From Candidatus Rokuibacteriota bacterium (GTDB lineage: Bacteria; Methylomirabilota; Methylomirabilia; Rokubacteriales; CSP1-6), in assembly GCA_016866775.1 (NCBI GenBank), contig VGLJ01000010.1, positions 24,310 to 88,309 on the forward strand: 64,000 nt of DNA, in the 5' to 3' direction. Position 1 is the stretch's first letter. Each line of letters opens with the position of its first letter. Below, in pieces: positions 52,587 to 61,725 of this stretch. The notes beneath the pieces are model-generated. The model worked only from the letters and a program-made list of their open reading frames with translations. It did no database searches and was not told where the DNA came from. The translations under genes were made by a program, and so were the position numbers.

Positions 52587-53474
52587 GTGCGCCCCGACCG
52601 GATCATCGCCTTTGGAGGGCTTGTCCTCGCGATGCTCCTGTTCAGCGGGTATTTCGTCGCGGGGCGCCACGGCGCGGTTGCCGGGCTGACGTCCCGAAAC
52701 CTGGTCGCGTTGCGCTACGCACTCCCCGGACTCGTGTTCGTGCCGCTCTTGCTGAAGTGGGGCGGCGGGCGGAACCTCGGTGGAATCGGATGGATGCGGG
52801 GAGCAACGCTGACGCTCCTGGGCGGCGCTCCGTACGCATTCCTCGTGATGGTGGGCGTTCAGTTCGCGCCCGCCGTGCACGCGACGGTGATTACTCCAGG
52901 CTTTACCCCAGTCGCCGGCGCACTGCTTGCGCGGGTCATGCTCGGAGAGCCCATCACGCTACGGGCGATCGTCGGGATTCCCGTGGCGCTCGTCGGGATC
53001 GTTCTCGTCGCGGGACCGGGGCTGTGGTCGGTCGGGCCGAGCACCTGGCTCGGCGACACGATGTTCGCCGTCGCGTCGTTCTCGTACGCGCTCTATACGG
53101 TGCTCCTGCGCCGCTGGCACGTCGCCCCACTGATGTCCACGGCAGTGATCAACGTCGTGTCCGCCGCTCTCTGGCTTCCCGTCTATGCGGCTCTGATCGA
53201 TCTGCGGTCGCTCGCGGCCGTACCACCCGGGGAGATCATCGGCCAGGCGGTGTTCCAGGGCGTGGTCACGAGCGTCGCCGCGGTGTTGCTCTATGTGCGG
53301 GCCGTTCACGCGCTCGGTGCTTCACAGACGTCGTTCTTCTTCGTCCTCGTCCCGGTCTTCGGGACGCTCCTCGCGGCTGCTGTTCTCGATGAACGGGTCT
53401 CCGCGGCTCAAGGCGCGGGGATCGCGGCGGTCGCTGTGGGAATGCTGCTGGCGACCTTTCGACGGCGCCGCTGA
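52587..53474 (+). CDS. DMT/EamA family transporter
   Basis: A 295-residue inner-membrane protein with ten predicted hydrophobic helices in two EamA repeats. Repeat one includes LALRYALPG-like RNLVALRYALPGLVF and HATVITPGFTPVAGALLARV; repeat two starts GDTMFAVASFSYALYTVLLR and includes SFFFVLVPVFGTLLAAAVLD. Such transporters export or import amino acids and small metabolites. GTG start, 4 bp after the ATC-hydrolase fragment, so they probably shared an operon under the palindromic operator. Confidence 0.88.
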   Translation: MRPDRIIAFGGLVLAMLLFSGYFVAGRHGAVAGLTSRNLVALRYALPGLVFVPLLLKWGGGRNLGGIGWMRGATLTLLGGAPYAFLVMVGVQFAPAVHATVITPGFTPVAGALLARVMLGEPITLRAIVGIPVALVGIVLVAGPGLWSVGPSTWLGDTMFAVASFSYALYTVLLRRWHVAPLMSTAVINVVSAALWLPVYAALIDLRSLAAVPPGEIIGQAVFQGVVTSVAAVLLYVRAVHALGASQTSFFFVLVPVFGTLLAAAVLDERVSAAQGAGIAAVAVGMLLATFRRRR

Positions 53475-53566
53475 CGACGGGCTTGCTGAGCCCGGATTGA
53501 CTAAGCCGCCACACCGACGCACGATCACCTGCGTTCAAATCTCTCCGCACCACGAGGAGACACACC

Positions 53567-55126
53567 ATGTATGCGGTCCCGAGCGTCGATGACGTCGTGG
53601 CGGTCGCCAGGGAGCTCGGCTTCCATCTGAGTCCGGACGAGGCCGTGCTGTACCGGAAGTTCCTCCTCGAACAGCTCAGCCAGCTCGATGCCTTCGTGCA
53701 AGCACGGCTCCCGGAGCCCAAGCCGCCGATGGTGTCGGCTGCGCGGACCCCCGGGTCCCGGCCGACACCGGACGAAGACCCGCTCAACGCGTGGACCTGG
53801 AAGTGCCGGATCGAAGGAGCGGCCGGCGGTGTCCTGGCCGGCAAGACCGTCAGCTTCAAGGATCACATCGCGGTGGCCGGGATGCCGATGAGCTTCGGGT
53901 CCTTCGCCCTCGAAGGCTTCATCCCTGACTTCGACGCCACCGTGGTCACGCGTGTCCTGGAAGCGGGCGGCACCATCATCGGCAAGAACGTCATGAACGG
54001 CCTGAGTGGTGGCTTCGGGACCGGCGGCGCCATCGGCGACTACGGCCGGCCGCTCAACCCCCACAACCGCGAGCACGTCACCGGCGGATCGTCGTCAGGC
54101 TCCGGTGCGGCCGTGGCCAACGGCGAGGTGGACATCTCGTTCGGCGGCGACCAGGGCGGCTCCATCCGCATCCCGGCCGCGTTCTGCGGGATCATCGGCC
54201 ACAAGCCGACGTTCGGGCTCGTGTCGCACTTCGGCATCGGGTTCGGCTCGGATCAGAGCATCGACTACACCGGTCCGATGACCCGCACCGTCGAGGACGC
54301 GGCCGCGGCGCTTCAGGCCACGGCGGGGCACGACCCGTACGATCCTCGCTCGACGCGTGACGTCCCCACTCGCATGGACGTGCTCGCCCGCATCGGCGAC
54401 GGAGTCGCGGGACTGCGCATCGGTGTGCTCCAGGAAGGCTTCGACGACGCGGAGCCGGACGTGCGCGAGCTCGTGCTCGCGGCGGCCGACGTGCTCGCGA
54501 AGACGGGCGCGAACGTGTCGAAGGTCTCGATCCCCGCACACCACGCGATCCGCGCCGCGCAGGCCGCGCTCTCGGGTGAAGGCGCCCTGGCGATTTTCCA
54601 GACCGGCTTCTTCGGCGCTTTCACGCGGACCTACTACCCTGCCCCGCTCATCGCGGCCATCAACACGCTGTGGGCATCGCACGCCGATGTGCTCGCGCCG
54701 CGCACCAAGCTCTCGCTGATCACCGCCGAGCTGAGCCGCCGCAACTACCACGGACGCGTGTACGCCAAGGCCCAGAACGTGCGGCCCGCGTACATCAAGG
54801 CCTACGACGCCGTCCTCGCGGACGTCGACGTGCTCGCGATGCCCACCTGCATCATGACGGCGCCCAGGAACCACAGGCCGGGCAGCTACCTCGAGGCCGT
54901 CGAGGACAATCTCCTGTCGGCGAGCAGGGGCGGCAGCCGCAACACGCAGCCCTTCAACTACACCGGCCACCCGGCACTCGCGCTTCCTGTGGGCAAATCG
55001 TCGGCTGGGCTCCCGGTCAGCATGCAGCTCGTCGGGCGCTTCTTCGACGATCCGCTCCTCATGCGCGTCGCCTACGCCTACCAGCAGAAGGTCGACTGGA
55101 AGAAGATCATCGGCGTGCGTGCCTGA
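53567..55126 (+). CDS. Amidase-signature family enzyme
   Basis: A 519-residue amidase of the class often paired with nitrile metabolism, with an N-terminal helical extension (VVAVARELGFHLSPDEAVLY). The catalytic lysine is in TVSFKDHIAVAG near residue 102, the cis-serine in TGGSSSGSGAAVANG near 178 and the nucleophile in GGDQGGSIRIPAAFCG near 200. It hydrolyses a carboxamide; substrate unknown. GAGGAG precedes the ATG. The stop overlaps the ATG of the PrpD-family gene (TGATG). Confidence 0.9.
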   Translation: MYAVPSVDDVVAVARELGFHLSPDEAVLYRKFLLEQLSQLDAFVQARLPEPKPPMVSAARTPGSRPTPDEDPLNAWTWKCRIEGAAGGVLAGKTVSFKDHIAVAGMPMSFGSFALEGFIPDFDATVVTRVLEAGGTIIGKNVMNGLSGGFGTGGAIGDYGRPLNPHNREHVTGGSSSGSGAAVANGEVDISFGGDQGGSIRIPAAFCGIIGHKPTFGLVSHFGIGFGSDQSIDYTGPMTRTVEDAAAALQATAGHDPYDPRSTRDVPTRMDVLARIGDGVAGLRIGVLQEGFDDAEPDVRELVLAAADVLAKTGANVSKVSIPAHHAIRAAQAALSGEGALAIFQTGFFGAFTRTYYPAPLIAAINTLWASHADVLAPRTKLSLITAELSRRNYHGRVYAKAQNVRPAYIKAYDAVLADVDVLAMPTCIMTAPRNHRPGSYLEAVEDNLLSASRGGSRNTQPFNYTGHPALALPVGKSSAGLPVSMQLVGRFFDDPLLMRVAYAYQQKVDWKKIIGVRA

Positions 55127-56469
55127 TGGGCAACGCCGTCGAAGAGCTCGCGCACTTCATCGCCGGCACGCCGTGGGACGCGATTCCCAAGGCCGTCCGC
55201 GAGCATGCCAAGCTCGTCGTGCTCGACACGGTCGGCGTGATTCTCGCCGGCTCGGTCCAGCCCGAAGTCGCCGGCGTGCGTGCGCGACTGACCACGACCG
55301 GCGGCCACGGCGCAACGATCTATGCGCCGGGGGCGCCGGCGTCGGATCCGCGCACAGCGGCATTTCTCAACGGACTGGCCGGACGCTCGATCGAGCTGTG
55401 CGAAGGACATCGCTACGTCTCCTGTCAGGGCGCCGTGCAGGCGTTGCCGACGGCGTTGGCCGGCGCCGAATCGCTGCGACGATCCGGCCGGGAGACGCTG
55501 GCCGCGCTCATCTTCGGGTACGAGGTCGCGGCCCGGATCGGCGCGGGACTGACGGCGCGCCCTCTCGCTCACCAGAACGGGCAGGCGCCTTTGCTCGGCG
55601 CGGTGGGCGCCGGCGCACGGGTGCGCGGACTGAACGGCGACCAGACGAGCCTGGCGCTCAGAATCGGCGCGATCCTGGTCCTGACACCGGCCTACACGAA
55701 CGCGGTCGCCGGCGCCACCGCGCTGAACGTCGCGGGCGGCATGAGCGGCTTCGCCGGAATACTGGCGCCGGAGCTGGCGCTGGCCGGCGTCGCCGCGCAG
55801 CCGAACGCGATCGAAGAAGCGTTTGCGCGGCTGGTCGGCGATGGCTTCCGCCCCGAGGCGGTGACGGAAGAGCTCGGCCGGCGATGGGAGATCACACGGA
55901 ACTATTTCCGGCTGCGCGCCTGCTGCAATCCGATCTATTCGGCGCTCGACGCCCTCGAAGCCATCCTCGCCGAGCACGCGCCGCTTCCCGAAAGCATCGT
56001 GCGCGTCGACGTCGCGACGTATCGCTTCGCCGCCAACATGCGGGACCCCGACCCGATCAACTACTTCGCCGCGAAGTACTCGCTGCCGCACGCGGCGGCG
56101 GCGCTGATTCTCCGGGGAAACGCGGGGTATCACGCCTTCACGGAAGAGGCGGTTCGAGATCCCGAGATCGCCGCGCTCCGGCGGAGAATCACGGTGCGCG
56201 AGGATCCTGCGCTCAACGCCAGCGTGCCGCGACTCAAGCCGGCACGGGTCACCGTCACGTTCACCGACGGGCGTCAGGTCACCCGGCTCAGAGAAAGCGC
56301 GCGCGGCGACTTCCAGGATCCGTATCGCGAAGACGAGGTTCGAGCGAAGTTTCGCGAGCTGGCGCGCGTGGCGCTCAGCCCCGCCGCCGTCACTCGCGTG
56401 GAGGAGCTCGTCGATCGACTCGACGAGCTGGAGCACCTCTCCGATCTCGCCGGCGCGCTCACGCTCTGA
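55126..56469 (+). CDS. MmgE/PrpD family protein
   Basis: A 447-residue MmgE/PrpD protein with EELAHFIAGTPWDAIPKAVR at the N-terminus, VVLDTVGVILAGS, FLNGLAGRSIELCEGHRYVS near residue 90, GYEVAARIG and RACCNPIYSALDALEAIL near 268. It shares family but little detail with the copy at 42040. Coupled to the preceding amidase by TGATG overlap, which suggests the amidase product acid is its substrate or precursor. A broken methyltransferase gene follows. Confidence 0.86.
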   Translation: MGNAVEELAHFIAGTPWDAIPKAVREHAKLVVLDTVGVILAGSVQPEVAGVRARLTTTGGHGATIYAPGAPASDPRTAAFLNGLAGRSIELCEGHRYVSCQGAVQALPTALAGAESLRRSGRETLAALIFGYEVAARIGAGLTARPLAHQNGQAPLLGAVGAGARVRGLNGDQTSLALRIGAILVLTPAYTNAVAGATALNVAGGMSGFAGILAPELALAGVAAQPNAIEEAFARLVGDGFRPEAVTEELGRRWEITRNYFRLRACCNPIYSALDALEAILAEHAPLPESIVRVDVATYRFAANMRDPDPINYFAAKYSLPHAAAALILRGNAGYHAFTEEAVRDPEIAALRRRITVREDPALNASVPRLKPARVTVTFTDGRQVTRLRESARGDFQDPYREDEVRAKFRELARVALSPAAVTRVEELVDRLDELEHLSDLAGALTL

Positions 56470-56484
56470 GCCTCGCTGCTCCCG

Positions 56485-57245
56485 ATGAGCACCGCGCTCT
56501 CCGCACAGCACGAACGGGCAGAGCGATGGCGACATCGGGAGGAGGCCCTTGCCCGCATTCCTTTGCAGGCCGGCCAGCGAATACTCGACCTCGGGTGTGG
56601 CGTGGGCCAGATGGCCGCGCGCTTCCATCGCCTCGGCGCGCGGGTGATCGGCGTCGACGGAAATGCGGAGCTGATCAAGGCCGCGCGCGCTATCCGGAGG
56701 TTCGCTTTGAGCACCTGGATCTCGGAGAGCTCACGCCGGCCTCGTTCGGGCCCGTGGATGGTCTATGGGCGAGCTTCGTCGCGGCGTATGTCCCCCGACT
56801 GGAATCGGCGGTGGCGCGATGGAGTGAGTGCGTCGTTCCGGGCGGATGGATGGCGCTCGTCGAGATCGACGACCTGTTCGGACACCAGCCGTTGCCGTCA
56901 TCCCTCAGCGACGAGATCAATGAGTTCTATACGCGGGCGAGAGCAGCCGGCGGCTACGACTTCCAGTGTGGCCATCGGCTGGCTGGCGCGGCCGAGCGCG
57001 CCGGGCTCACCATCATCCACGAAGGCACGTTGCCGGACGACGAGCTGAGCTTTCAGGGGCCGGCACACACCGACGTGCTCGACGCATGGCGGCTTCGACT
57101 GCAGCGCATGGCTGGGCTCGAGGCATTCCTCGGAGCGCGTTTCCCCGAGTTCGAACGCGCCTTTCTCCACACGTTGGCATCGCCGGATCATCGATCGGAG
57201 ACGCGGGTCTTCATCGTTGTCGCTCGGCGTTCATCAGGCGAATGA
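56485..57245 (+). pseudogene. Class I SAM-dependent methyltransferase, frameshifted
   Basis: The first frame contains the SAM motif ILDLGCGVGQMAARFHRL and VIGVDGNAELIKAAR. At about 56690 the homology moves to another frame with VRFEHLDLGELTPASFGPVD, SECVVPGGWMALVEIDDLFG and a complete C-terminus. A single missing base in GCGCGCGCT explains the break. If the base is a consensus error, the gene is intact at about 250 residues and methylates an unknown small molecule. Confidence 0.78.
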
Positions 57246-57260
57246 ACCGAGGAGGGGACG

Positions 57261-58172
57261 ATGCGAATCACCGTGGCTGACTCGATCTCTCCTTCGTACT
57301 TCGTCGCCATCGCGGCCGTGCAGCTCGGGTTCTTCCGGGAGGAAGGCGTCGACATGGAGTTCGTCTTCACGCCGGCGGATCCCTCGCAGGCGCTGCGCGA
57401 CGGCGTCGTCGACTTCTACGGCGGCTCTCCCTACACGGGGCTGCACCGCTTTCCAGGCTGGCGGGGCGGCGCCGTCCTGTGCGCGCTGTCCCGGCACACG
57501 TACTGGTTCCTGGCGGTTCGCTCAGACATCACATGTGAACGCGGCGACGTCAGCGCGGTGAAAGGACTGCGCATCAGCGCGTCGGTCCTCCCCGGCCTGA
57601 CGTTGAAACGGGTGCTCGAAGAAGCAGGCCTCGACCTTCGGAAAGAGAACGTCCGGATCGTGCCCAGCCTCCCGCGCACGAGCCAGAACTGGGCGTGGGA
57701 CGGCGTCGACGCCATCGAGCAAGGCATCGCGGACGGCTACTGGGGCAACGGCCTTCGGGCGGACCTCGGCGTGAAGCGCGGCATCGCGAAGATCCTGCTC
57801 GACGTGCGCCGGGGCGACGGCCCTCCAGCGGCTCGCCACTTCACCTTCCCGGCGCTCATCACGACGGAACGGCTCGTCAAGGAGCAGCCGAAGGTCGCCG
57901 CCGCGGCCGTGCGCGCCATCGTGAAGACCCAGAAGGCGCTCAAGGCCGATCCGCAGCTGGCCGCGAAAGCCGCGCAGCGTCTGTTTCCCGCGGAGGAGCT
58001 GAGCCTCATCGCGTACGAGATCGCGCGCGATGCGCCCTTCTACGACGCGACCGTCACCGCGGAGATGGTCGCGCACATCAGCGCGTTCGCCCGCGCGGTC
58101 GGTACGCTCGAAGGCGAGGTCACGTACGACCAGGTGGTCGCGACGCAGCTCGCCCCTCTCTGGAAGGGGTAG
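57261..58172 (+). CDS. NMT1/THI5-like substrate-binding protein without signal peptide
   Basis: A 303-residue protein of the periplasmic-binding type II fold seen in nitrate/taurine/pyrimidine ABC transporters (NMT1/THI5-like). ISPSYFVAIAAVQLGFFREE is the first helix-strand, GVVDFYGGSPYTGLHRF follows, and KGLRISASVLPGLTLKRVLEE marks domain two. It starts MRITVADS directly, without a signal peptide, so it may be a cytoplasmic sensor or enzyme-like relative. No permease or ATPase gene is adjacent. GGAGGGG precedes the ATG. Confidence 0.8.
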   Translation: MRITVADSISPSYFVAIAAVQLGFFREEGVDMEFVFTPADPSQALRDGVVDFYGGSPYTGLHRFPGWRGGAVLCALSRHTYWFLAVRSDITCERGDVSAVKGLRISASVLPGLTLKRVLEEAGLDLRKENVRIVPSLPRTSQNWAWDGVDAIEQGIADGYWGNGLRADLGVKRGIAKILLDVRRGDGPPAARHFTFPALITTERLVKEQPKVAAAAVRAIVKTQKALKADPQLAAKAAQRLFPAEELSLIAYEIARDAPFYDATVTAEMVAHISAFARAVGTLEGEVTYDQVVATQLAPLWKG

Positions 58173-58175
58173 TCG

Positions 58176-58886
58176 TCACAGCGTCGCGACGAACTCCTCG
58201 ATCAGCGCGTTGACCTCGTCCGGAATCTCGGTGGGGGGAAAGTGCCCCGCGCCGGAGAGCTTCACATACCGTGAACCGGGCACGGCGTCGTGGATCTCCT
58301 TCTCGTACTCCGGCGGGTTGGTGGGATCGTCCATGCCGCGAAGGATGAGCAGCTTCGGCTCGAGCATCGCGAGGCGATCGCGGACGTCGAAGGCGTCGAT
58401 CGCTTTGAGGTCGTGAAACTGCGACAGCGGGCCCACCTGACGGTGCCGCTCGATCAGTCGCTCGCGTACGTCGGGTTTCACGAGCTTCATGGCGTGCCGC
58501 TGATACGCCAGCCACTCCTCGTAGCCCTTCGGGTCCTCCGCGGCGCGCAGGCGCAGCTCGTACGTGCCCGCGGGTCGCGTCTTGGGCCGCGCGGCGACGG
58601 TCATCACGACCAGCCCCTTCACCTCGTCCGGATAGTCGAGGCCGTATTGCAGCGCGATCGATGCGCCCAGCGTGTACCCGACCAGCACGAGATCGTGCTT
58701 CAGACCCTGCGCCCACAGCCAGCCGCGCACCCAGTCCGTGTAGCGCGCGACGTCGGGACACCGACTCCCTTCGAGGTGGCCGGGCAGAGTCGGCGCGACG
58801 CTGTTCGGGAAATGCTCGAGCTGATGGTGGAACGCGTCGGCACAGGCGCCGGCGCCCGGCCCGTGGAGAAACACGAGCTGCGACAT
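58176..58886 (-). CDS. Alpha/beta hydrolase with threonine at the nucleophile position
   Basis: A 236-residue alpha/beta hydrolase. The oxyanion region is LVFLHGPGAG, the elbow reads VGYTLGAS with Thr near residue 72 where serine is expected, the acid is in LRGMDDPTN and the histidine in GAGHFPPTEIPDEV. The remaining fold is intact, so the change is likely real unless it is a base error (Thr ACC and Ser TCC differ by one base). GGAGGGAG precedes the ATG. Activity may be lost or altered. Convergent with the substrate-binding gene. Confidence 0.83.
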   Translation of the reverse strand: MSQLVFLHGPGAGACADAFHHQLEHFPNSVAPTLPGHLEGSRCPDVARYTDWVRGWLWAQGLKHDLVLVGYTLGASIALQYGLDYPDEVKGLVVMTVAARPKTRPAGTYELRLRAAEDPKGYEEWLAYQRHAMKLVKPDVRERLIERHRQVGPLSQFHDLKAIDAFDVRDRLAMLEPKLLILRGMDDPTNPPEYEKEIHDAVPGSRYVKLSGAGHFPPTEIPDEVNALIEEFVATL

Positions 58887-59014
58887 GCGACGCTCCCTCC
58901 CTTGCGGTGCTCTCGCCGCTGGACTAGATTGCCGACCATTCTGACCCGCCGGGTGAGTCGGAGTAGGAATCGATGATTGCTCATGACCCCCTCCACGGAT
59001 CCGGACATGCGGCA

Positions 59015-59371
59015 TTACCGCATCCGGCTCTTGCCTTGGGTGATGACGCCGAGGCGGACGAGGGGATAGGGATGACAGATGCGCGCGGGGGGCAGCCACC
59101 GGTCGATGTAGCGGGTCATTCGCTCCCACGACAGATGATGGCTCTGACTGCGACGCCGAAGCGCCCACATCCAGAGCCGGCCGATGGCTTGGCGAAAAGC
59201 AACGATGCTGGTCCCGTTCATGGGCACGCCGTAGTCCTGCACGTGCCCGCGGACGACCGAGCCCAGATAGCTGCCCACCACCGAGAGCGGTTCGTGCAGG
59301 CGTCGCCGGAGTTCGGCCTTGACCGCCTTGAGCTTCGCCTGCCAGCGCTGGCGCACCGTCTGCCGCAGCAC
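59015..59371 (-). pseudogene. Group II intron reverse transcriptase/maturase C-terminal fragment
   Basis: A 118-codon minus-strand frame encodes VVGSYLGSVVRGHVQDYGVP, NGTSIVAFRQAIGRLWMWAL, RRRSQSHHLSWERMTRYIDR and WLPPARICHPYP, the maturase-domain tail of group II intron RTs. The polymerase domains with YADD are missing, and the fragment begins within 3 bp of the IS66 end. I do not see the rest of the intron on the other side of the IS. Confidence 0.7.
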
Positions 59372-59431
59372 CGTACGTCCTCGCGTTTCCCCACGGGGTG
59401 ACGCCCGTCGAGGCCGACGCGGGCTCGACGG

Positions 59432-60964
59432 TCAGGACGTCAGCAACGCGTGCGGGAGCGTGACGGCGCCGGGCGTCGCGAGGGCGGCGCGGGTCGCGGT
59501 CAGCAGATACGCCTTCGGCTCGACGCCGCACAGCTTCGCCGACTCGATGAGGCTGTAGAAGAGCGCGGCGACCTCGGTGCCGCGCTGGGACCGGGAGCCG
59601 TAATGATTCTTCCGGCCCACGACCAGGCCGCGCAGCGCCCGTTCGGTGGCGTTGTTATCCAGCGCGATTCGCGGATCGTCGAGAAACCGCGTCAGGCCGC
59701 GCCAGAGCCCCAGCATGTAGGCGATCGCCTTGCCGAGAGCGCCCTCGGGGAGCGCGCGCTGCTGATGCGCCCACGTGTGAATCGCCGCCACGATCGGCGC
59801 CGACCGCTCTCGGCGCAGGGCCGCGCGCATGGCGAGCGCGTCCGTGCGCAGTTCGTCGCCAGCGGCGGCGTTGATCGCCGGGCATTCCCGCTCGACGGCG
59901 TAGCGCTGGCCGATGAGCTCCAGCGCCGGCGTGCCGGGCTCCGGATAATGCTCCTCGGCCTCGACGAACTTGCGCCGCACGTGCGCCCAGCAATGGGCCA
60001 GGGTGACGCCGGGGCCGGCCCGCGCGAGCGCGTCGTAGGCCGCGTAGCCGTCGGCGACCACCACGCCGCGATAGCCATCGAGCACGCGCCGCGCGGCGTC
60101 CTGCGAGCGACTCTCGAGAATCGTGTAGGCGACGGCGTCCTCGCAGGTGACGCTCCACGCCCACCAGCGTTTGTTCGGCGCACTGCCGCCCATCAGCCGC
60201 CACCACGGTTCGTCGGCCCCGATCACCGGCGCCGTCAGCACATGCCGGTGCAGCGCCTCGTACGTCGGGGTGAGCACCGTAGCCAGGGCGTTGAGCTGAT
60301 CCCACAGCGTCTGGGACTCGATCGTGAGGCCCTCCCGGGCCATCACGCGCGCCTGGCGTTCGAGGGGCAGATGGTCCAGGTACTTGTTGATGGCGATCTC
60401 GACCGCGAACGCCGGTGAATAACGCTGGCCTCGGGCGTCAGGCTTCACGGTCAGCCGCTGCGGGCCGGGCGCCGTCGCGATGCAGCCGTTGCACGCACAG
60501 CGGTACTTCTTCCGCTGATGCTTCACGATCACGAAGCGCCGCGCGACGACGTCGATCTCGTCGGCGTCCTCGGTCTGGTGCTTCATCTCCGTTAGCGTCC
60601 CGCCGCACTGCGCACACGCGCGGTCGGCGTCGGCGAGCTCGTGGACGATCTCGACGATCGGCAGCTTCGGTTGCGCCGTCGGGCCGTGACCGCGCCGGGG
60701 CGTCGGCTCGCTGGGCAGCGTGTCCGACGCCGGCCGCGGCCGGCGTTCCGACGACGGACTGAACAGCGCGCGCTCGCGCTGGGCGAGGAGCTCTTTCAGA
60801 CACGCCAGTTCGCGCTGGACGCTGACGGCCGCCTCGCCCTGCAGCCGGGCGAGCGCGGCGATCAGCTGCTGGATCTTGGTGTGGAGGGTGGCGTTCTCCC
60901 GCTCGAGGAGCACCGCGACCTGACGCACCGGTTCAGGATCACGGATCGCATCGAGTCGAAGCAC
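59432..60964 (-). CDS. tnpC: IS66 transposase TnpC
   Basis: A 510-residue IS66 DDE transposase. An N-terminal leucine-zipper-like segment (VLLERENATLHTKIQQLIAA) and RERALFSPSSERR are followed by a zinc-binding part (CAQCGGTLTEM, CACNGC). The core shows VIGADEPWWRLM with the first aspartate, VVVADGYAAYDALA with the second, and LDNNATERALRGLVVGRKNH with the glutamate. It appears intact. Confidence 0.93.
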   Translation of the reverse strand: MLRLDAIRDPEPVRQVAVLLERENATLHTKIQQLIAALARLQGEAAVSVQRELACLKELLAQRERALFSPSSERRPRPASDTLPSEPTPRRGHGPTAQPKLPIVEIVHELADADRACAQCGGTLTEMKHQTEDADEIDVVARRFVIVKHQRKKYRCACNGCIATAPGPQRLTVKPDARGQRYSPAFAVEIAINKYLDHLPLERQARVMAREGLTIESQTLWDQLNALATVLTPTYEALHRHVLTAPVIGADEPWWRLMGGSAPNKRWWAWSVTCEDAVAYTILESRSQDAARRVLDGYRGVVVADGYAAYDALARAGPGVTLAHCWAHVRRKFVEAEEHYPEPGTPALELIGQRYAVERECPAINAAAGDELRTDALAMRAALRRERSAPIVAAIHTWAHQQRALPEGALGKAIAYMLGLWRGLTRFLDDPRIALDNNATERALRGLVVGRKNHYGSRSQRGTEVAALFYSLIESAKLCGVEPKAYLLTATRAALATPGAVTLPHALLTS

Positions 60965-60979
60965 GCTCGCACTCCAGCA

Positions 60980-61375
60980 TCAGCGGCCCCGACGAGCAAG
61001 AAGTTTCTGCGTGTCCTCGACGTGAAACGGCGCGGGCGAGAGCGCGACGCGCCCGACGAGCGTGCTGCCTTCGAGAAAGAGCTGCCGCTCGCTCATCGTG
61101 AGGCGCACGACGCGGGCCGCCGCCTCCGCCGCGCGCCACAGGCACGCGAAGCGGCCGCGTTCGAGGCGCTTGGCGTAGATGCACAGGCCGGTGCCGTCCC
61201 ACAGGAGCACCTTCGCGCGTTTGCGCGTGGCGTTCACGAACAGGTAGCAGTCGCCGGACAGCGGATCCTGGGCGCGCCGCTGGCTCACGAGCCCGCTGAG
61301 ACCGTCGAAGCCTTTCCGGAGATCCGCCGGGGCGCCGTACGCCCACACGGTGACCTGCCGCGTGGAGCCGGTCAT
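60980..61375 (-). CDS. tnpB: IS66 accessory protein TnpB
   Basis: A 131-residue IS66 Orf2. VTVWAYGAPADLRKGFDGLS and LFVNATRKRAKVLLWDGTGL then CIYAKRLERGRF are the hallmarks. The ATG at 61375 overlaps the tnpA stop (ATGA); the longer frame is a shadow of tnpA. Required with TnpA for transposition in characterised IS66 members. Confidence 0.92.
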   Translation of the reverse strand: MTGSTRQVTVWAYGAPADLRKGFDGLSGLVSQRRAQDPLSGDCYLFVNATRKRAKVLLWDGTGLCIYAKRLERGRFACLWRAAEAAARVVRLTMSERQLFLEGSTLVGRVALSPAPFHVEDTQKLLARRGR

Positions 61376-61725
61376 CCGAGCGCGCGGAGCAGCGTCACGA
61401 GCGCGTCGAGGGGCGCGCCTTCGACGCGCAGCCCGCGCGGAGTAATCAGCACCGGCGTGGTCGGCGCGAGCGCCGTCGCGGCGGGTACGATCTCCACGGC
61501 GCGCCGAACGGGCGCGGACCGTTTCCGCAGCCACAGGTTCAACGTCCAGTCCGCGAGGCCGAGGTCCCGGGCGATCGCCGCAATGTGAACGCCGCGCGCT
61601 CGGCGGCGCCGGGCGAACGCGACCACTTGTTCCTGGAGCGCCGTCGGATACCGGATGGTCTTCGGGCGCCGGCCCTGTTGGTGCCGGGCGATTTCTCGGC
61701 GAATGCTCCGCGTGCCGTCGTTCAT
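61372..61725 (-). CDS. tnpA: IS66 accessory protein TnpA (HTH)
   Basis: A 117-residue IS66 Orf1 with a helix-turn-helix (QEQVVAFARRRRARGVHIAA then IARDLGLADWTLNLWLRKR). GGAGG precedes the ATG at 61725. It ends with PVLITPRGLRVEGAPLDALV, the usual C-terminal strand pattern of this protein. First gene of the three-gene unit; downstream genes are translationally coupled or closely spaced. Confidence 0.88.
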   Translation of the reverse strand: MNDGTRSIRREIARHQQGRRPKTIRYPTALQEQVVAFARRRRARGVHIAAIARDLGLADWTLNLWLRKRSAPVRRAVEIVPAATALAPTTPVLITPRGLRVEGAPLDALVTLLRALG

